NCBI GenBank assembly: GCA_963694535.1 | Contig: CAVODE010000029.1 | Location: 1-19,390, forward strand | Length of the DNA: 19,390 bases | Direction of reading: 5' to 3' | DNA from: UBA2979 sp963694535 | GTDB lineage: Bacteria > Chloroflexota > Dehalococcoidia > UBA2979 | Part shown: positions 1 to 6,943 of the stretch, piece after piece | Position numbering within the stretch: the first letter of the stretch is position 1 | Layout: every line of letters starts with the position of its first letter | The notes under the pieces: model-generated | Seen by the model: only the letters and a program-made list of their open reading frames with translations | What the model was told of the DNA's origin: nothing | The model's database searches: none | Program-made: the position numbers and the translations under genes

Positions 1-383
1 CGAAGTTTGTTATCAACGTCCGTACCAAGACTTCTTGCTATCTGCTTCGAAATCCGCACACGCAGCTCTTCTTGAGAAATGGGAGACTCCACAAAGTCAT
101 CTACCTCAAGAGATCGAAGATCCGGATATGAGTCCGAGGTAACAATCAAAATAACCGACGGTGTTGCCAAGACCGCCTCGTCTCTCAACAACGCAGCTAT
201 ACCCCCCATGGATAAACCCATGCCCAAATCAATCAGTATCGAAACCGGGCGCCAGGCTCGTGCCTCCTCTAGGCATTCACGAGCTGTCGAAACGACTTTC
301 GATAATCTGCCGTCCGTGCGTGCTATCGCTTCCACGGTAGCCACGTATTCTAAATTATTAGTTAAAGCGAGGTAACCTTCCAT
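1..383 (-). CDS. Receiver-like (pseudo-receiver) domain protein, 5' part only
   Basis: The minus strand is open from an ATG at 383 to the left edge, giving 127 codons with the C-terminus missing. An in-frame TAG lies a few codons upstream and no other start lies between, so the ATG is well placed. The pattern of alternating hydrophobic strands and helices fits a CheY-type receiver: beta1 YLALTNN, beta3 ILIDLGM with Asp52 at the phospho-acceptor position, beta4 ILIVTSD with Thr82/Ser83, then FVESP and a helix EELRVRISKQI. The acidic pair after beta1 is replaced by Asn-Asn and the conserved Lys of the K-P motif is Ser100. It is therefore probably a degenerate receiver that is not phosphorylated in the usual way. 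An output domain (for example a winged helix) may follow off the edge. The receiver fold is moderately supported; the function is unknown. A TATTAT at 419-414 on the minus strand could be its -10 box. Confidence 0.6.
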   Translation of the reverse strand, partial: MEGYLALTNNLEYVATVEAIARTDGRLSKVVSTARECLEEARAWRPVSILIDLGMGLSMGGIAALLRDEAVLATPSVILIVTSDSYPDLRSLEVDDFVESPISQEELRVRISKQIARSLGTDVDNKL

Positions 384-454
384 ACCAGCGAGTCTAACAG
401 TCTGCTAGGCTACATAATAAGAACATATGTGCTATTCTCTGGGTAGCTAAGAAT

Positions 455-500
455 CTGACAGGCCCAACGTCAGGTTCCAATCGTTTAAAGTTTAGATTGG
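455..500. repeat. Two adjacent inverted repeats overlapping the rplI promoter
   Basis: CTGAC (455-459) pairs with GTCAG (469-473), and CCAATC (477-482) pairs with GATTGG (495-500). The second repeat overlaps the proposed -35 box of the rplI promoter, so it could be an operator. Both arms are short and neither is followed by a T-run, so they do not look like an intrinsic terminator. No regulator is identified. Confidence 0.3.
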
Positions 501-518
501 CGAGTGACTCCGTATAAT
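491..518 (+). promoter_or_regulatory. Predicted sigma-70-type promoter for the rplI-dnaB operon
   Basis: A perfect TATAAT lies at 513-518. A four-of-six -35 match, TTTAGA, lies at 491-496 with a 16-bp spacer. Transcription would start near 525, leaving a leader of about 160 nt before rplI. It is the best promoter-like match I found in the window. Confidence 0.55.
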
Positions 519-524
519 TGCGTG

Positions 525-685
525 TAGAGGTGAAATATCGTTAACCTCATAAGTCGCTGTCTAAATATTCACATATTTAGAAAGTAAATGCGCAAAACTG
601 CGTGAACAATCCAAGCACGAGTATGAATTGGTGCGGCAGAGTAGATTAGTAATCCGGCTCCGACGCACTTGGAGGGTTGGCTGTT
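525..685 (+). promoter_or_regulatory. Structured 5' leader upstream of rplI
   Basis: By eye this stretch holds four potential hairpins. They are GAGGT/ACCTC (527-531 with 544-548), a perfect 9-bp stem with a TCAC tetraloop (560-568 with 573-581), CGCA/TGCG (591-594 with 599-602), and an imperfect long hairpin 631-668. The last is built from GTGCG/CGCAC, GAG/CTC and GATT/AATC around small internal loops and ends two bases before the Shine-Dalgarno GGAGGG (671-676). GTGC 631-634 could instead pair with GCAC 615-618, giving mutually exclusive folds. No coding sequence or known riboswitch is recognised here. A regulatory role is inference. Confidence 0.35.
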
Positions 686-1354
686 GTGAAGGTAATGTTT
701 GTTGAAACTGTTGAGGGATCTGGCTCGATGGGGGACGTCAAAGACGTTAAGCCCGGCTATGCCAGAAATTATCTCTTGCCAAAAGGTCTTGCTGTTCCAG
801 CGACTCCACATGCGGTAGCGCGTGCTGAGGAACTAAGAAAGCAGGAGCTTGAACGACAACAAGTGCTTGATGAGCACTACCATGAACTTGTTAATCGACT
901 TACTGAAAAACCAATAATTATTGGGGTTCGAGTAGGCGAACAAGGCCGCCTCTACGGATCTGTCAATAATGCTGACATTGCTAAGAACGCTGGGGAGATT
1001 CTTGGTGAAGATCTGGACAGACGTAGAATACTTCTTGGAGAAGCTATTCGACAAGTTGGTATTTATACTGTGCAGCTTAGACTTTCGCCGAAAGTACAAC
1101 CACATATAACTGTAGTTGTCGTCGACGAGGAATCACCTGATGGTGTGGAAGCTGCAGCCCAATTGCTATTAAATCCTCCTGAAAACATTGACCCTGTGAT
1201 AACCGCAGATGATCAAGCTTTCCAGGAAAACTCTGAAGACAATTCAGAGAATAGCGTGCAGAGTATTGATACTGAAACAGAGTCTTCAGGCGCGTCGGAA
1301 TCGGAATCTGAATCTGAATCTGAATCTGAATCTGAATCTGAACAGGATATATAG
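686..1354 (+). CDS. rplI: Large-subunit ribosomal protein L9 with acidic Ser-Glu repeat tail
   Basis: L9 binds 23S rRNA at the base of the L1 stalk and helps hold reading frame. The GTG at 686 is chosen because GGAGGG at 671-676 lies nine bases upstream and the product begins MKVMFVETVEG, like family members. A TTG at 677 would abut the Shine-Dalgarno sequence. The L9 signature region GDVKDVKPGYARNYLLPKG spans residues 16-34, followed by the long connecting helix (about 43-75) and the C-terminal domain to about 148. The protein is 222 residues against about 150 usually. The extra part is an acidic, low-complexity tail (from about residue 174) ending in eight Ser-Glu dipeptides and QDI. It is first in the dnaB operon. 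Identity is very sure; the role of the tail is unknown. Confidence 0.96.
   Translation: MKVMFVETVEGSGSMGDVKDVKPGYARNYLLPKGLAVPATPHAVARAEELRKQELERQQVLDEHYHELVNRLTEKPIIIGVRVGEQGRLYGSVNNADIAKNAGEILGEDLDRRRILLGEAIRQVGIYTVQLRLSPKVQPHITVVVVDEESPDGVEAAAQLLLNPPENIDPVITADDQAFQENSEDNSENSVQSIDTETESSGASESESESESESESESEQDI
1295..1342 (+). repeat. Hexanucleotide tandem repeat coding (Ser-Glu)8
   Basis: Two TCGGAA units (1295-1306) are followed by six identical TCTGAA units (1307-1342), all in frame at the end of rplI. Each unit encodes Ser-Glu. Slippage by whole units would change tail length without a frameshift. Confidence 0.95.
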
Positions 1355-1475
1355 TTAGGTTTATTGAAAGTAGTTATAAATATCCAACACGATATTTGTG
1401 ATATTTCTGCCAGCGCTTGAAACGCTCTTGCAATAACTCGATTCACCTAACTGCAAGGGCTCCGAGGGCTGGCAA
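1355..1475 (+). other. rplI-dnaB intergenic spacer with AT-rich inverted repeat
   Basis: The spacer is 121 bp. AAATATC (1378-1384) can pair with GATATTT (1391-1397) over a 6-nt loop, and GATATTT recurs directly at 1400-1406. A short AGCG/CGCT pair lies at 1412-1415 and 1423-1426. None is followed by a T-tract, so I do not call a terminator. Read-through from rplI into dnaB is likely. No convincing separate promoter is seen. Confidence 0.35.
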
Positions 1476-2924
1476 ATGGTGAATTCAACAAGCGGTAGAC
1501 TATCTGCTTTCCCGCAACGAAATCGAGCTGCTGAAAGCTCAACTAACCGCTTGCCGCCACACGACATAAGCGCTGAAGAAGCGGTTATCGCAGCGATTTT
1601 ACTGGATGAGAATGCCCTTGTTCGAGCATCAGCTATTGTTGATACCGATGATTTTTTTGATGTATCGTGCAGGGCTGCATTTGAGGCGAGCATATTATTA
1701 GAGGACCGCTCGGAAGAAATCACTGCCACCACCGTTAGCCACGAGCTTGAAAGATTGGGACTTCTTGACTCCGTCGGCGGCGAGAGATTCCTAGCCGAAG
1801 TGATTGGTAAACACTTCACCGCTGAAGGAGTAGAGGCTCATGCCCGAATAGTGCGACGGGATGGTCTGTACCGTCAAGCTATTGAAGGATTCAATTTACT
1901 ACTCGAGAAAGCCTACGAAGGAGGCTCTAATCAAGAGTCTGTAATTACAATGGCTGAAGAACTTCTTCTAAATATTAGAGGTGCCGTGGGTTCGGGTGAC
2001 TTCAAACACATCGGGCTGATATTAGAAGAAATGCTCGAGAATGCGGACAGTGATGAAAATTTATCTCTTCGAGCGGTGGCAAGCGGATTTCACGATCTCG
2101 ATGCACAACTTAATGGGGGATTTCAACGAGGTAATCTAATAGTCGTTGCGGCTCGACCTGGACATGGAAAATCAGCCTTAGCTTTAAATTTTGCGCGGCA
2201 CTGCGCCGTTGAGTCAAAAGGAACAGTTGCTCTCTTTTCGATGGAAATGAGTGGAATCGAACTAGGAAAAAGGTTACTCGCATCTGAATCTGGTATAGCT
2301 TCCCCGAAGCTTGTCTATGACGACGATCACAAAATTGAACTAGCAAGGGTCATGGCGGCACACGGACAACTCTCGGAAGCAGCAATTTATATTAATGAAC
2401 AAGGTGATCTTACGGTAGCCGAAATTCGGGCAGCAGCTAAACGAATGAAAGCTGAGCATGGATTAGATTTACTAATAGTGGACTACCTGCAACTTGTGAG
2501 TAGTTCACAACGATACGACTCTCCGGTGGCTAGTGTGACTCAAATATCACGAACCCTCAAACAAATTGCTCGTGAATTAGATGTCCCAGTGATAGCAGCA
2601 GCACAGTTAAACCGAGCTGTAGAACAACGAAAACCCCACATACCAATTTTATCTGACTTACGTGAATCAGGTTCGATTGAGCAGGATGCAGACATTGTTA
2701 TGTTCATATACAGAGAATCGGAGTATCACAAGAGTGAAGATCCACAAGATTGGCCACCAGATCTTGACCCACGACAAGCCAAGATAATTATTGCCAAACA
2801 TAGAAATGGAGCTACAGGAGTTATCGACTTACATTGGGAAGAAACCCTGGCGACGTTCAAAGAATATGAACTTTACTCCGATTCTTCAACAACATCGACG
2901 GAAAGCGGTTTCGAGAGCTTCTAG
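1476..2924 (+). CDS. dnaB: Replicative DNA helicase DnaB
   Basis: Hexameric 5'-3' helicase that unwinds DNA at the replication fork. The 482-residue protein has the usual two-domain layout. The helical N-terminal domain (about 28-125) starts at LPPHDISAEEAVIAAIL, and a linker leads to the RecA-like domain (about 190-465). Walker A is ARPGHGKSALA with Lys232, Walker B is LLIVDYLQL, and the conserved motif LRESGSIEQDADIVMFIYR is present. The C-terminus shows the typical AKHRNGATG. There is no intein. The ATG at 1476 follows GAGGG at 1464-1468. It lies 121 bp after rplI and 16 bp before the DnaD-domain gene, then the DnaC-like gene, so helicase and putative loader are probably co-expressed. Identity is certain. 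Confidence 0.98.
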   Translation: MVNSTSGRLSAFPQRNRAAESSTNRLPPHDISAEEAVIAAILLDENALVRASAIVDTDDFFDVSCRAAFEASILLEDRSEEITATTVSHELERLGLLDSVGGERFLAEVIGKHFTAEGVEAHARIVRRDGLYRQAIEGFNLLLEKAYEGGSNQESVITMAEELLLNIRGAVGSGDFKHIGLILEEMLENADSDENLSLRAVASGFHDLDAQLNGGFQRGNLIVVAARPGHGKSALALNFARHCAVESKGTVALFSMEMSGIELGKRLLASESGIASPKLVYDDDHKIELARVMAAHGQLSEAAIYINEQGDLTVAEIRAAAKRMKAEHGLDLLIVDYLQLVSSSQRYDSPVASVTQISRTLKQIARELDVPVIAAAQLNRAVEQRKPHIPILSDLRESGSIEQDADIVMFIYRESEYHKSEDPQDWPPDLDPRQAKIIIAKHRNGATGVIDLHWEETLATFKEYELYSDSSTTSTESGFESF

Positions 2925-2940
2925 CATCGCTAAGAATATT

Positions 2941-3684
2941 ATGAATGATTCAATTAGTCTTGATGCAAATCCATTGTTTCACACCGGTCAAGCCGTCGTA
3001 CCTGTGCCTGTACAATTTTTCACCGAGCTCCTTCTGAATATCGACGATCAAGCTGAGCTAAGAGTTACTCTCTATATTTGGTATGCAATCACACGAAAGG
3101 TAGGTGGTCAGCGCTTCGTCTTGCAATCTGAAATTGAAAACGATCCACTACTTGTGAACTGGTTCATCCATAAAGGCGGCACTGAAGGACTACTGACTTC
3201 AATTGAATTAACTCGGAAAACAGGCGTTTTTATTGGAGCACAGCTACCCAATAAAGACTATGTAATCCTCCCCAACGATGAGGCAGGTCAGCGACTCCTC
3301 AATAGGTTTATTACAGACTCACAGGTCTTACAAGATCAAGTGAAGCCAACCGCACCAGTAAGGTATCAAAGTACATCAGCCCAATCACCGGTTGCGATTA
3401 AATATGAGCAGGAAATAGGAGCCATCACTCCATCGATCGCTACTATGCTTCAAGATTCAGAAAGTCGCTATCCCATGGATTGGATACTTGAAGCAATCTC
3501 TGTAGCCGCTGAGTCAAATGCCAGATCCTGGCGATATATACAAACAATTTTAGAAAATTGGCAGAAGAATGGACGAAACAATGGCAACCAGAAAGCTACA
3601 AGAATTTCTACCGAAAAATCAGGAAAACATAGAAGCCCCTACGACGACCTCATTCGAAAAGGAAACGATAACATCAGATCCTAA
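2941..3684 (+). CDS. DnaD-domain replication initiation/primosome protein
   Basis: The likely role is helping open DNA or recruit the helicase, as DnaD and DnaB do in Firmicutes. The 247-residue protein has an N-terminal part of winged-helix type (about 12-110; TGQAVVPVPVQFFTELL, then AELRVTLYIWYAI). Its C-terminal DnaD domain (about 155-205) contains RYPMDWILEAI and SWRYIQTILENW. This two-part layout is typical of DnaD-like proteins of Chloroflexota. I start at the ATG at 2941, 16 nt after dnaB. An upstream ATG at 2791 would overlap dnaB by 134 nt and add residues unlike the family. Its 3' end overlaps the next gene by 104-116 nt. The basic tail ends DDLIRKGNDNIRS. Domain call is firm; the partner is inferred from neighbours. 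Confidence 0.85.
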   Translation: MNDSISLDANPLFHTGQAVVPVPVQFFTELLLNIDDQAELRVTLYIWYAITRKVGGQRFVLQSEIENDPLLVNWFIHKGGTEGLLTSIELTRKTGVFIGAQLPNKDYVILPNDEAGQRLLNRFITDSQVLQDQVKPTAPVRYQSTSAQSPVAIKYEQEIGAITPSIATMLQDSESRYPMDWILEAISVAAESNARSWRYIQTILENWQKNGRNNGNQKATRISTEKSGKHRSPYDDLIRKGNDNIRS

Positions 3685-4957
3685 AGAAGTAGCTATTTGC
3701 TTGTTTTGTGATGGTATGGGATTTGTTAGAGTAACCAACAGCATTGATGATTCGCGCTTTGGACAATCGTATCCGTGTAGCTGCACTATCACCGCTAGAA
3801 CTGAAAAAATCAGCAAACAACTTCTAAACCAATCAGGTTTAGGATTTCTCCGCAGACTGAATTTCGAAAACCTGATTAGTCACGGCCGGACCCAAGACGC
3901 CAAGAATCGAGAACAGTACAAACTAGCAGCCCAAGAGGCAAAAGCATATGCAAGCGACCCTAATAAGTGGCTCACGATTATTGGAGAACACGGAAGTGGT
4001 AAAACTCATCTAGCTGCTGCAATTGCAAACGCCTCCCTTAACCTTGGACGACCAACACTCTTCTTCTCGGTACCTGACTTGATTGAGTATTTTCGCAAAG
4101 AATCGTTTGGACGAGATTTTTCCGAATCCGATACTATGACTGTCGATCGAATATTTAATATCCCTTTACTAATTATCGATGACTGTCACTCCAAAATAAA
4201 TACAACATGGGCGCAAGAAAAGTTTAATCAACTCCTCAATCACCGATGGAATGCCCAGCTACCCACCGTTTTTACTACACCGGCTCTGAACGAAGCTATA
4301 ACTACCCGCCTGAACATTCGACTTTCAGATAGCGAGTCTTCTGACATTTTGGACCTAGGAATCTGGGAAGCCAGTACCTACAGCTCATTGGGTGCTATGA
4401 CCGAACAAGTTATCAAAAAATATACTTTCGACAATTTTCTCTCTGATGGTATTGGCTTATCCGCCCAACAAAGTAATGAGCTAATGGGTCTGGAATCCCG
4501 CTTACGAGAGTGGTCAATTGACCCCGATGGTTGGATTGTCCTTACAGGTAACCACGGCGTAGGAAAAACACATCTTGCCTCAGCCATTGCAAACGTTCGT
4601 TTGAGTCAAGGTGATCGCGTTGCGTTTGCGACCGTACCCGATCTTCTCGACCATCTTCGAGCTTCATATAATCAAGAGTCACAAGACTCGTACGATCAGG
4701 TATTTCGGCGCTTACTCGAGGTGCAATTGCTCATCTTGGACGATCTAGGAGCTCATAAATCATCTGATTGGGCCGAAGAAAAAATATATCAATTGATAAA
4801 CCACAGATATCTCGCCCGTAGCTGGACGATCATAACGATGAATGGAAAACCAAGCGAACTAGAACCGCGCCTAGCAAGTAGACTGACTTTCACTGAACTT
4901 TCCGAAGTATATCGGGTTGACGCTCAAGATTTCAGAACACTACGACCAGAAAACTGA
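3569..4957 (+). CDS. DnaC/DnaI-like helicase loader with two tandem AAA+ domains
   Basis: A probable helicase-loading ATPase. The 462-residue protein is about twice the usual DnaC/IstB length. It begins with a putative zinc site, Cys44-x2-Cys47 and Cys70-x-Cys72. Two related modules follow. Module 1 has Walker A GEHGSGKTH (Lys145), Walker B LLIIDDCH, sensor-like FTT and Arg residues in TTRLNIRL. Module 2 has Walker A GNHGVGKTH (Lys333), Walker B LLILDDLG, sensor TMN and PRLASRL. Short pre-module motifs (FENLISHG and FDNFLSDG) also match, so the whole unit seems duplicated. Module 2 is closer to the family norm. Starts at 3569 or 3581 are the only ones that keep the first Cys pair. The operon with dnaB and the DnaD gene supports the role. 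Transposition-type IstB is unlikely because no transposase is nearby. Confidence 0.82.
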   Translation: MDETMATRKLQEFLPKNQENIEAPTTTSFEKETITSDPKEVAICLFCDGMGFVRVTNSIDDSRFGQSYPCSCTITARTEKISKQLLNQSGLGFLRRLNFENLISHGRTQDAKNREQYKLAAQEAKAYASDPNKWLTIIGEHGSGKTHLAAAIANASLNLGRPTLFFSVPDLIEYFRKESFGRDFSESDTMTVDRIFNIPLLIIDDCHSKINTTWAQEKFNQLLNHRWNAQLPTVFTTPALNEAITTRLNIRLSDSESSDILDLGIWEASTYSSLGAMTEQVIKKYTFDNFLSDGIGLSAQQSNELMGLESRLREWSIDPDGWIVLTGNHGVGKTHLASAIANVRLSQGDRVAFATVPDLLDHLRASYNQESQDSYDQVFRRLLEVQLLILDDLGAHKSSDWAEEKIYQLINHRYLARSWTIITMNGKPSELEPRLASRLTFTELSEVYRVDAQDFRTLRPEN

Positions 4958-4963
4958 AGTTAT

Positions 4964-5401
4964 TTACGGTTTTGGTTTTATACCCTCCTGCCACTGCGCA
5001 CCGTCTATGCTCCACTCTTTTTTCCACACGGGGACCGTCTCTTTAACCCGATCAACTGCTCGAAGAGCTGCTTCAAAGGCATCCGCCCGATGCGCCGCCG
5101 AAACAGCAACAATTAGAGATGTGTCTCCTATCTCTAACTTACCAATCCTATGCTGAATCATAACTTCGTAAACCTCACGGTCACGAAAAGTCGAAAGTAT
5201 CTCGTCGCACACATGCAAAATCTGTGTAGTCGCCATTTCAACATAAGCTTCGTATTCTAAACGAACAACACTATGGCCCTCGTGATGATTTCTCACGACG
5301 CCTTCAAAAACTATAACTGCACCTGACTCGTCAGTTCGAATCAAAGACCGAACCAAATTGCTATCAAGCACATTCTCAGTAACTAACGGAATTTCAATCA
5401 T
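4964..5401 (-). CDS. moaE: Molybdopterin synthase catalytic subunit MoaE
   Basis: MoaE forms a heterotetramer with MoaD and inserts two sulfurs into precursor Z (cyclic pyranopterin monophosphate) to make molybdopterin. The 145-residue length matches the family. Visible motifs are GAVIVFEGVVRNHHEG near the N-terminus, IQHRIGKLEIGD, VSAAHRADAFEAALRAVD and VPVWKKEW, which carries the conserved lysines near the active site. The ATG at 5401-5399 shares one base with the moaD stop (TAATG), so the two are translationally coupled. Its stop is only 6 nt from that of the convergent helicase-loader gene. Identity is very sure. Confidence 0.96.
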   Translation of the reverse strand: MIEIPLVTENVLDSNLVRSLIRTDESGAVIVFEGVVRNHHEGHSVVRLEYEAYVEMATTQILHVCDEILSTFRDREVYEVMIQHRIGKLEIGDTSLIVAVSAAHRADAFEAALRAVDRVKETVPVWKKEWSIDGAQWQEGIKPKP

Positions 5402-5655
5402 TACGATCCGCCAGCAATGGGTGGTACCAATGCCACAGAATCTCCATCTGAAAGCTCTGATTCGTCCGAGAGTATATATTCTTCATTAACTGCGATCGCC
5501 ACCCCCGACAAGTAAGGCTTTAATTTTGGATATTGTTCTTCTAACGCTTGTCGCAATGACGCAACCGAAACTATATCTTGATCCAGTTTGACTGTTAAAA
5601 GGTCACTCTCCATGACCTCCCTTAAACCAGCAAATAATTGTACTGAAATTTCCAT
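5401..5655 (-). CDS. moaD: Molybdopterin synthase sulfur carrier MoaD, C-terminus Gly-Gly-Ser
   Basis: An 84-residue ubiquitin-fold protein that carries sulfur as a C-terminal thiocarboxylate to MoaE. MEISVQLFAGLREVM at the start, VASLRQALEEQYP in the helix, and VAIAVNEEY and DGDSVALVPPIAGG near the end are typical. I start at the ATG at 5655, because the open frame upstream (to 5727) runs into the MFS gene and adds no family-like sequence. GGAGGG lies 15 nt upstream, a rather long spacing. The oddity is the end: the chain is Gly82-Gly83-Ser84 and then stop, whereas activation normally needs a terminal Gly-Gly. It may need trimming, or be less active. The gene lies between an MFS gene (31-nt gap) and moaE. 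Confidence 0.9.
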   Translation of the reverse strand: MEISVQLFAGLREVMESDLLTVKLDQDIVSVASLRQALEEQYPKLKPYLSGVAIAVNEEYILSDESELSDGDSVALVPPIAGGS

Positions 5656-5686
5656 AACTTTCCAAAGACTCCCTCCTTCATTATAG

Positions 5687-6943
5687 CTAAATAAAAGTCC
5701 TAATAAGTGGACGGCGGATAAGTGCAAAACAAGCGGTCAACAAAATAATTAACCCGACAGCAGAAAATACTACCTGCAGCCCTAACATGGTGGCGAAAAA
5801 ACCCAGAAAAAGCGCCCCTATCTGCATGAAGCCCTGCGACATAAATATAAAACTGTTGATTCGACCTAACACTCGATTATCAACAACTGACTGAACAATA
5901 CTAGAGCTCAGTGCGTTAATCGCCATTAAACTGGCCCCACAAACCAAGTTAAAAGAAAACACGAAAATTAGAGTTCTTGACCAGCTATAAAAGAAAATGC
6001 TCAATCCCAGAATCGCTACAGCCAAAATAAGCGTGAGGCCTCTTGGGAATTTATGTCCCTTACTCGCCAAGGCTAGGGTTGATAAAGTCGCACCGACATT
6101 CCAAGAAACAATCATTATTCCCCAATCAAACGCACTGAAACCAAGCATCTCATCAACCCATATAGCGATAAGTTGGCCCATGACGCCAGATCCCAATGCT
6201 ATCGAAACCCAATTCAACGCCAGAATCAGTCGAAGTATTTCATGTTCCTTAAGAACACGTATTCCTTGAAAAATATTCTCGGATAGGCTCAAACCAGTCG
6301 ATTGGGTGTCAGCTGCAGTACGGCCAGTTTTGATGGATAAGGCTACTACTAGCCCAACAGCTGGACCAAAACCTGAAAGTAGATAGGCGAGCGTATAGCT
6401 ATGATGCTCAATTAGCCAGCCGGTTACCGGACCTGATGCTAATGCCCCGAAAGACATAACAGCGAAAAATAAACTGATTGCTATCGCCGAATACTGCACG
6501 TTCACAGAATTTCTAATCAACGCTACTTTGTTAGGCTGATCCTGCGCTAATACGATTCCAAAAGATCCAAAAAGTAGTATCGCAGCGAATAGCCTAAATA
6601 AAGTTGGCTCAGCGCTTTCAAATAGATAAAGTACTGTGCTAACGAGGATAATTAGCACAATAGTTACACCTTGGTTTGCTCTCATCACTGATCGTCTCGG
6701 AAAACGGTCTACCAAAGCACCCGCAATGACGATATAGCTCAAAAAGACTAGTCCCCGAAAAGCCGCTGCAATACCTAAAAACATTGCGCTGAAATTCTCT
6801 GGTGCACTCTGGCTAATGTACCAGGACTGAGTAATAAACATCATCGGCTGAGTAAATCCAATAAAAAGTTGCGCCGCAAGTAAAAGTCTGAAATCACGAA
6901 AATAAAAAACTGCTCGTAATGGCCTAGCCGGTTCATTTGTCAT
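5687..6943 (-). CDS. Major facilitator superfamily transporter (EntS/MFS_3-like)
   Basis: A 418-residue integral membrane protein with about 12 hydrophobic segments. The N-terminus RAVFYFRDFRLLLAAQLF resembles the 'F+xxxFRxLWxxQ' start of the MFS_3 group, which includes the enterobactin exporter EntS and macrolide-efflux-type proteins. The loop between helices 2 and 3 carries GALVDRFPRRSVMR, the MFS motif-A equivalent. A central charged loop (about 205-225, KTGRTAADTQST) separates the two six-helix halves. It probably exports a small molecule by proton antiport; the substrate cannot be told. It is first in a minus-strand group with moaD 31 nt downstream. The ATG at 6943 has no strong Shine-Dalgarno sequence. 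Family call is firm. Confidence 0.88.
   Translation of the reverse strand: MTNEPARPLRAVFYFRDFRLLLAAQLFIGFTQPMMFITQSWYISQSAPENFSAMFLGIAAAFRGLVFLSYIVIAGALVDRFPRRSVMRANQGVTIVLIILVSTVLYLFESAEPTLFRLFAAILLFGSFGIVLAQDQPNKVALIRNSVNVQYSAIAISLFFAVMSFGALASGPVTGWLIEHHSYTLAYLLSGFGPAVGLVVALSIKTGRTAADTQSTGLSLSENIFQGIRVLKEHEILRLILALNWVSIALGSGVMGQLIAIWVDEMLGFSAFDWGIMIVSWNVGATLSTLALASKGHKFPRGLTLILAVAILGLSIFFYSWSRTLIFVFSFNLVCGASLMAINALSSSIVQSVVDNRVLGRINSFIFMSQGFMQIGALFLGFFATMLGLQVVFSAVGLIILLTACFALIRRPLIRTFI

Noticed and set aside
79..375. Plus-strand open frame of 98 codons
   Set aside because: It is antisense to the receiver-like gene and has no family resemblance or ribosome binding site.
455..500. tRNA-like T-loop sequence GGTTCCAATC
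   Set aside because: No acceptor, anticodon or D stem can be built around it, and there is no CCA.
677..685. TTG at 677 as the rplI start
   Set aside because: The Shine-Dalgarno GGAGGG ends at 676, leaving no spacing. The GTG at 686 has nine bases of spacing and gives the family-typical MKV start.
569..1105. Minus-strand frames across the rplI leader and gene
   Set aside because: They are shadows of rplI with low-quality, Ser/Lys-rich translations and no start signals.
1295..1342. Tandem units as a possible CRISPR or origin iteron array
   Set aside because: The 6-bp units have no spacers, are in frame, and simply code Ser-Glu pairs in rplI.
2791..2940. Upstream ATG at 2791 for the DnaD-domain gene
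   Set aside because: It overlaps dnaB by 134 nt and the added residues look like an out-of-frame reading of dnaB; the ATG at 2941 fits the family and the spacing.
3569..4957. IstB-type transposition helper of an insertion sequence
   Set aside because: There is no transposase or terminal inverted repeat, and the gene is embedded in a dnaB-dnaD operon.
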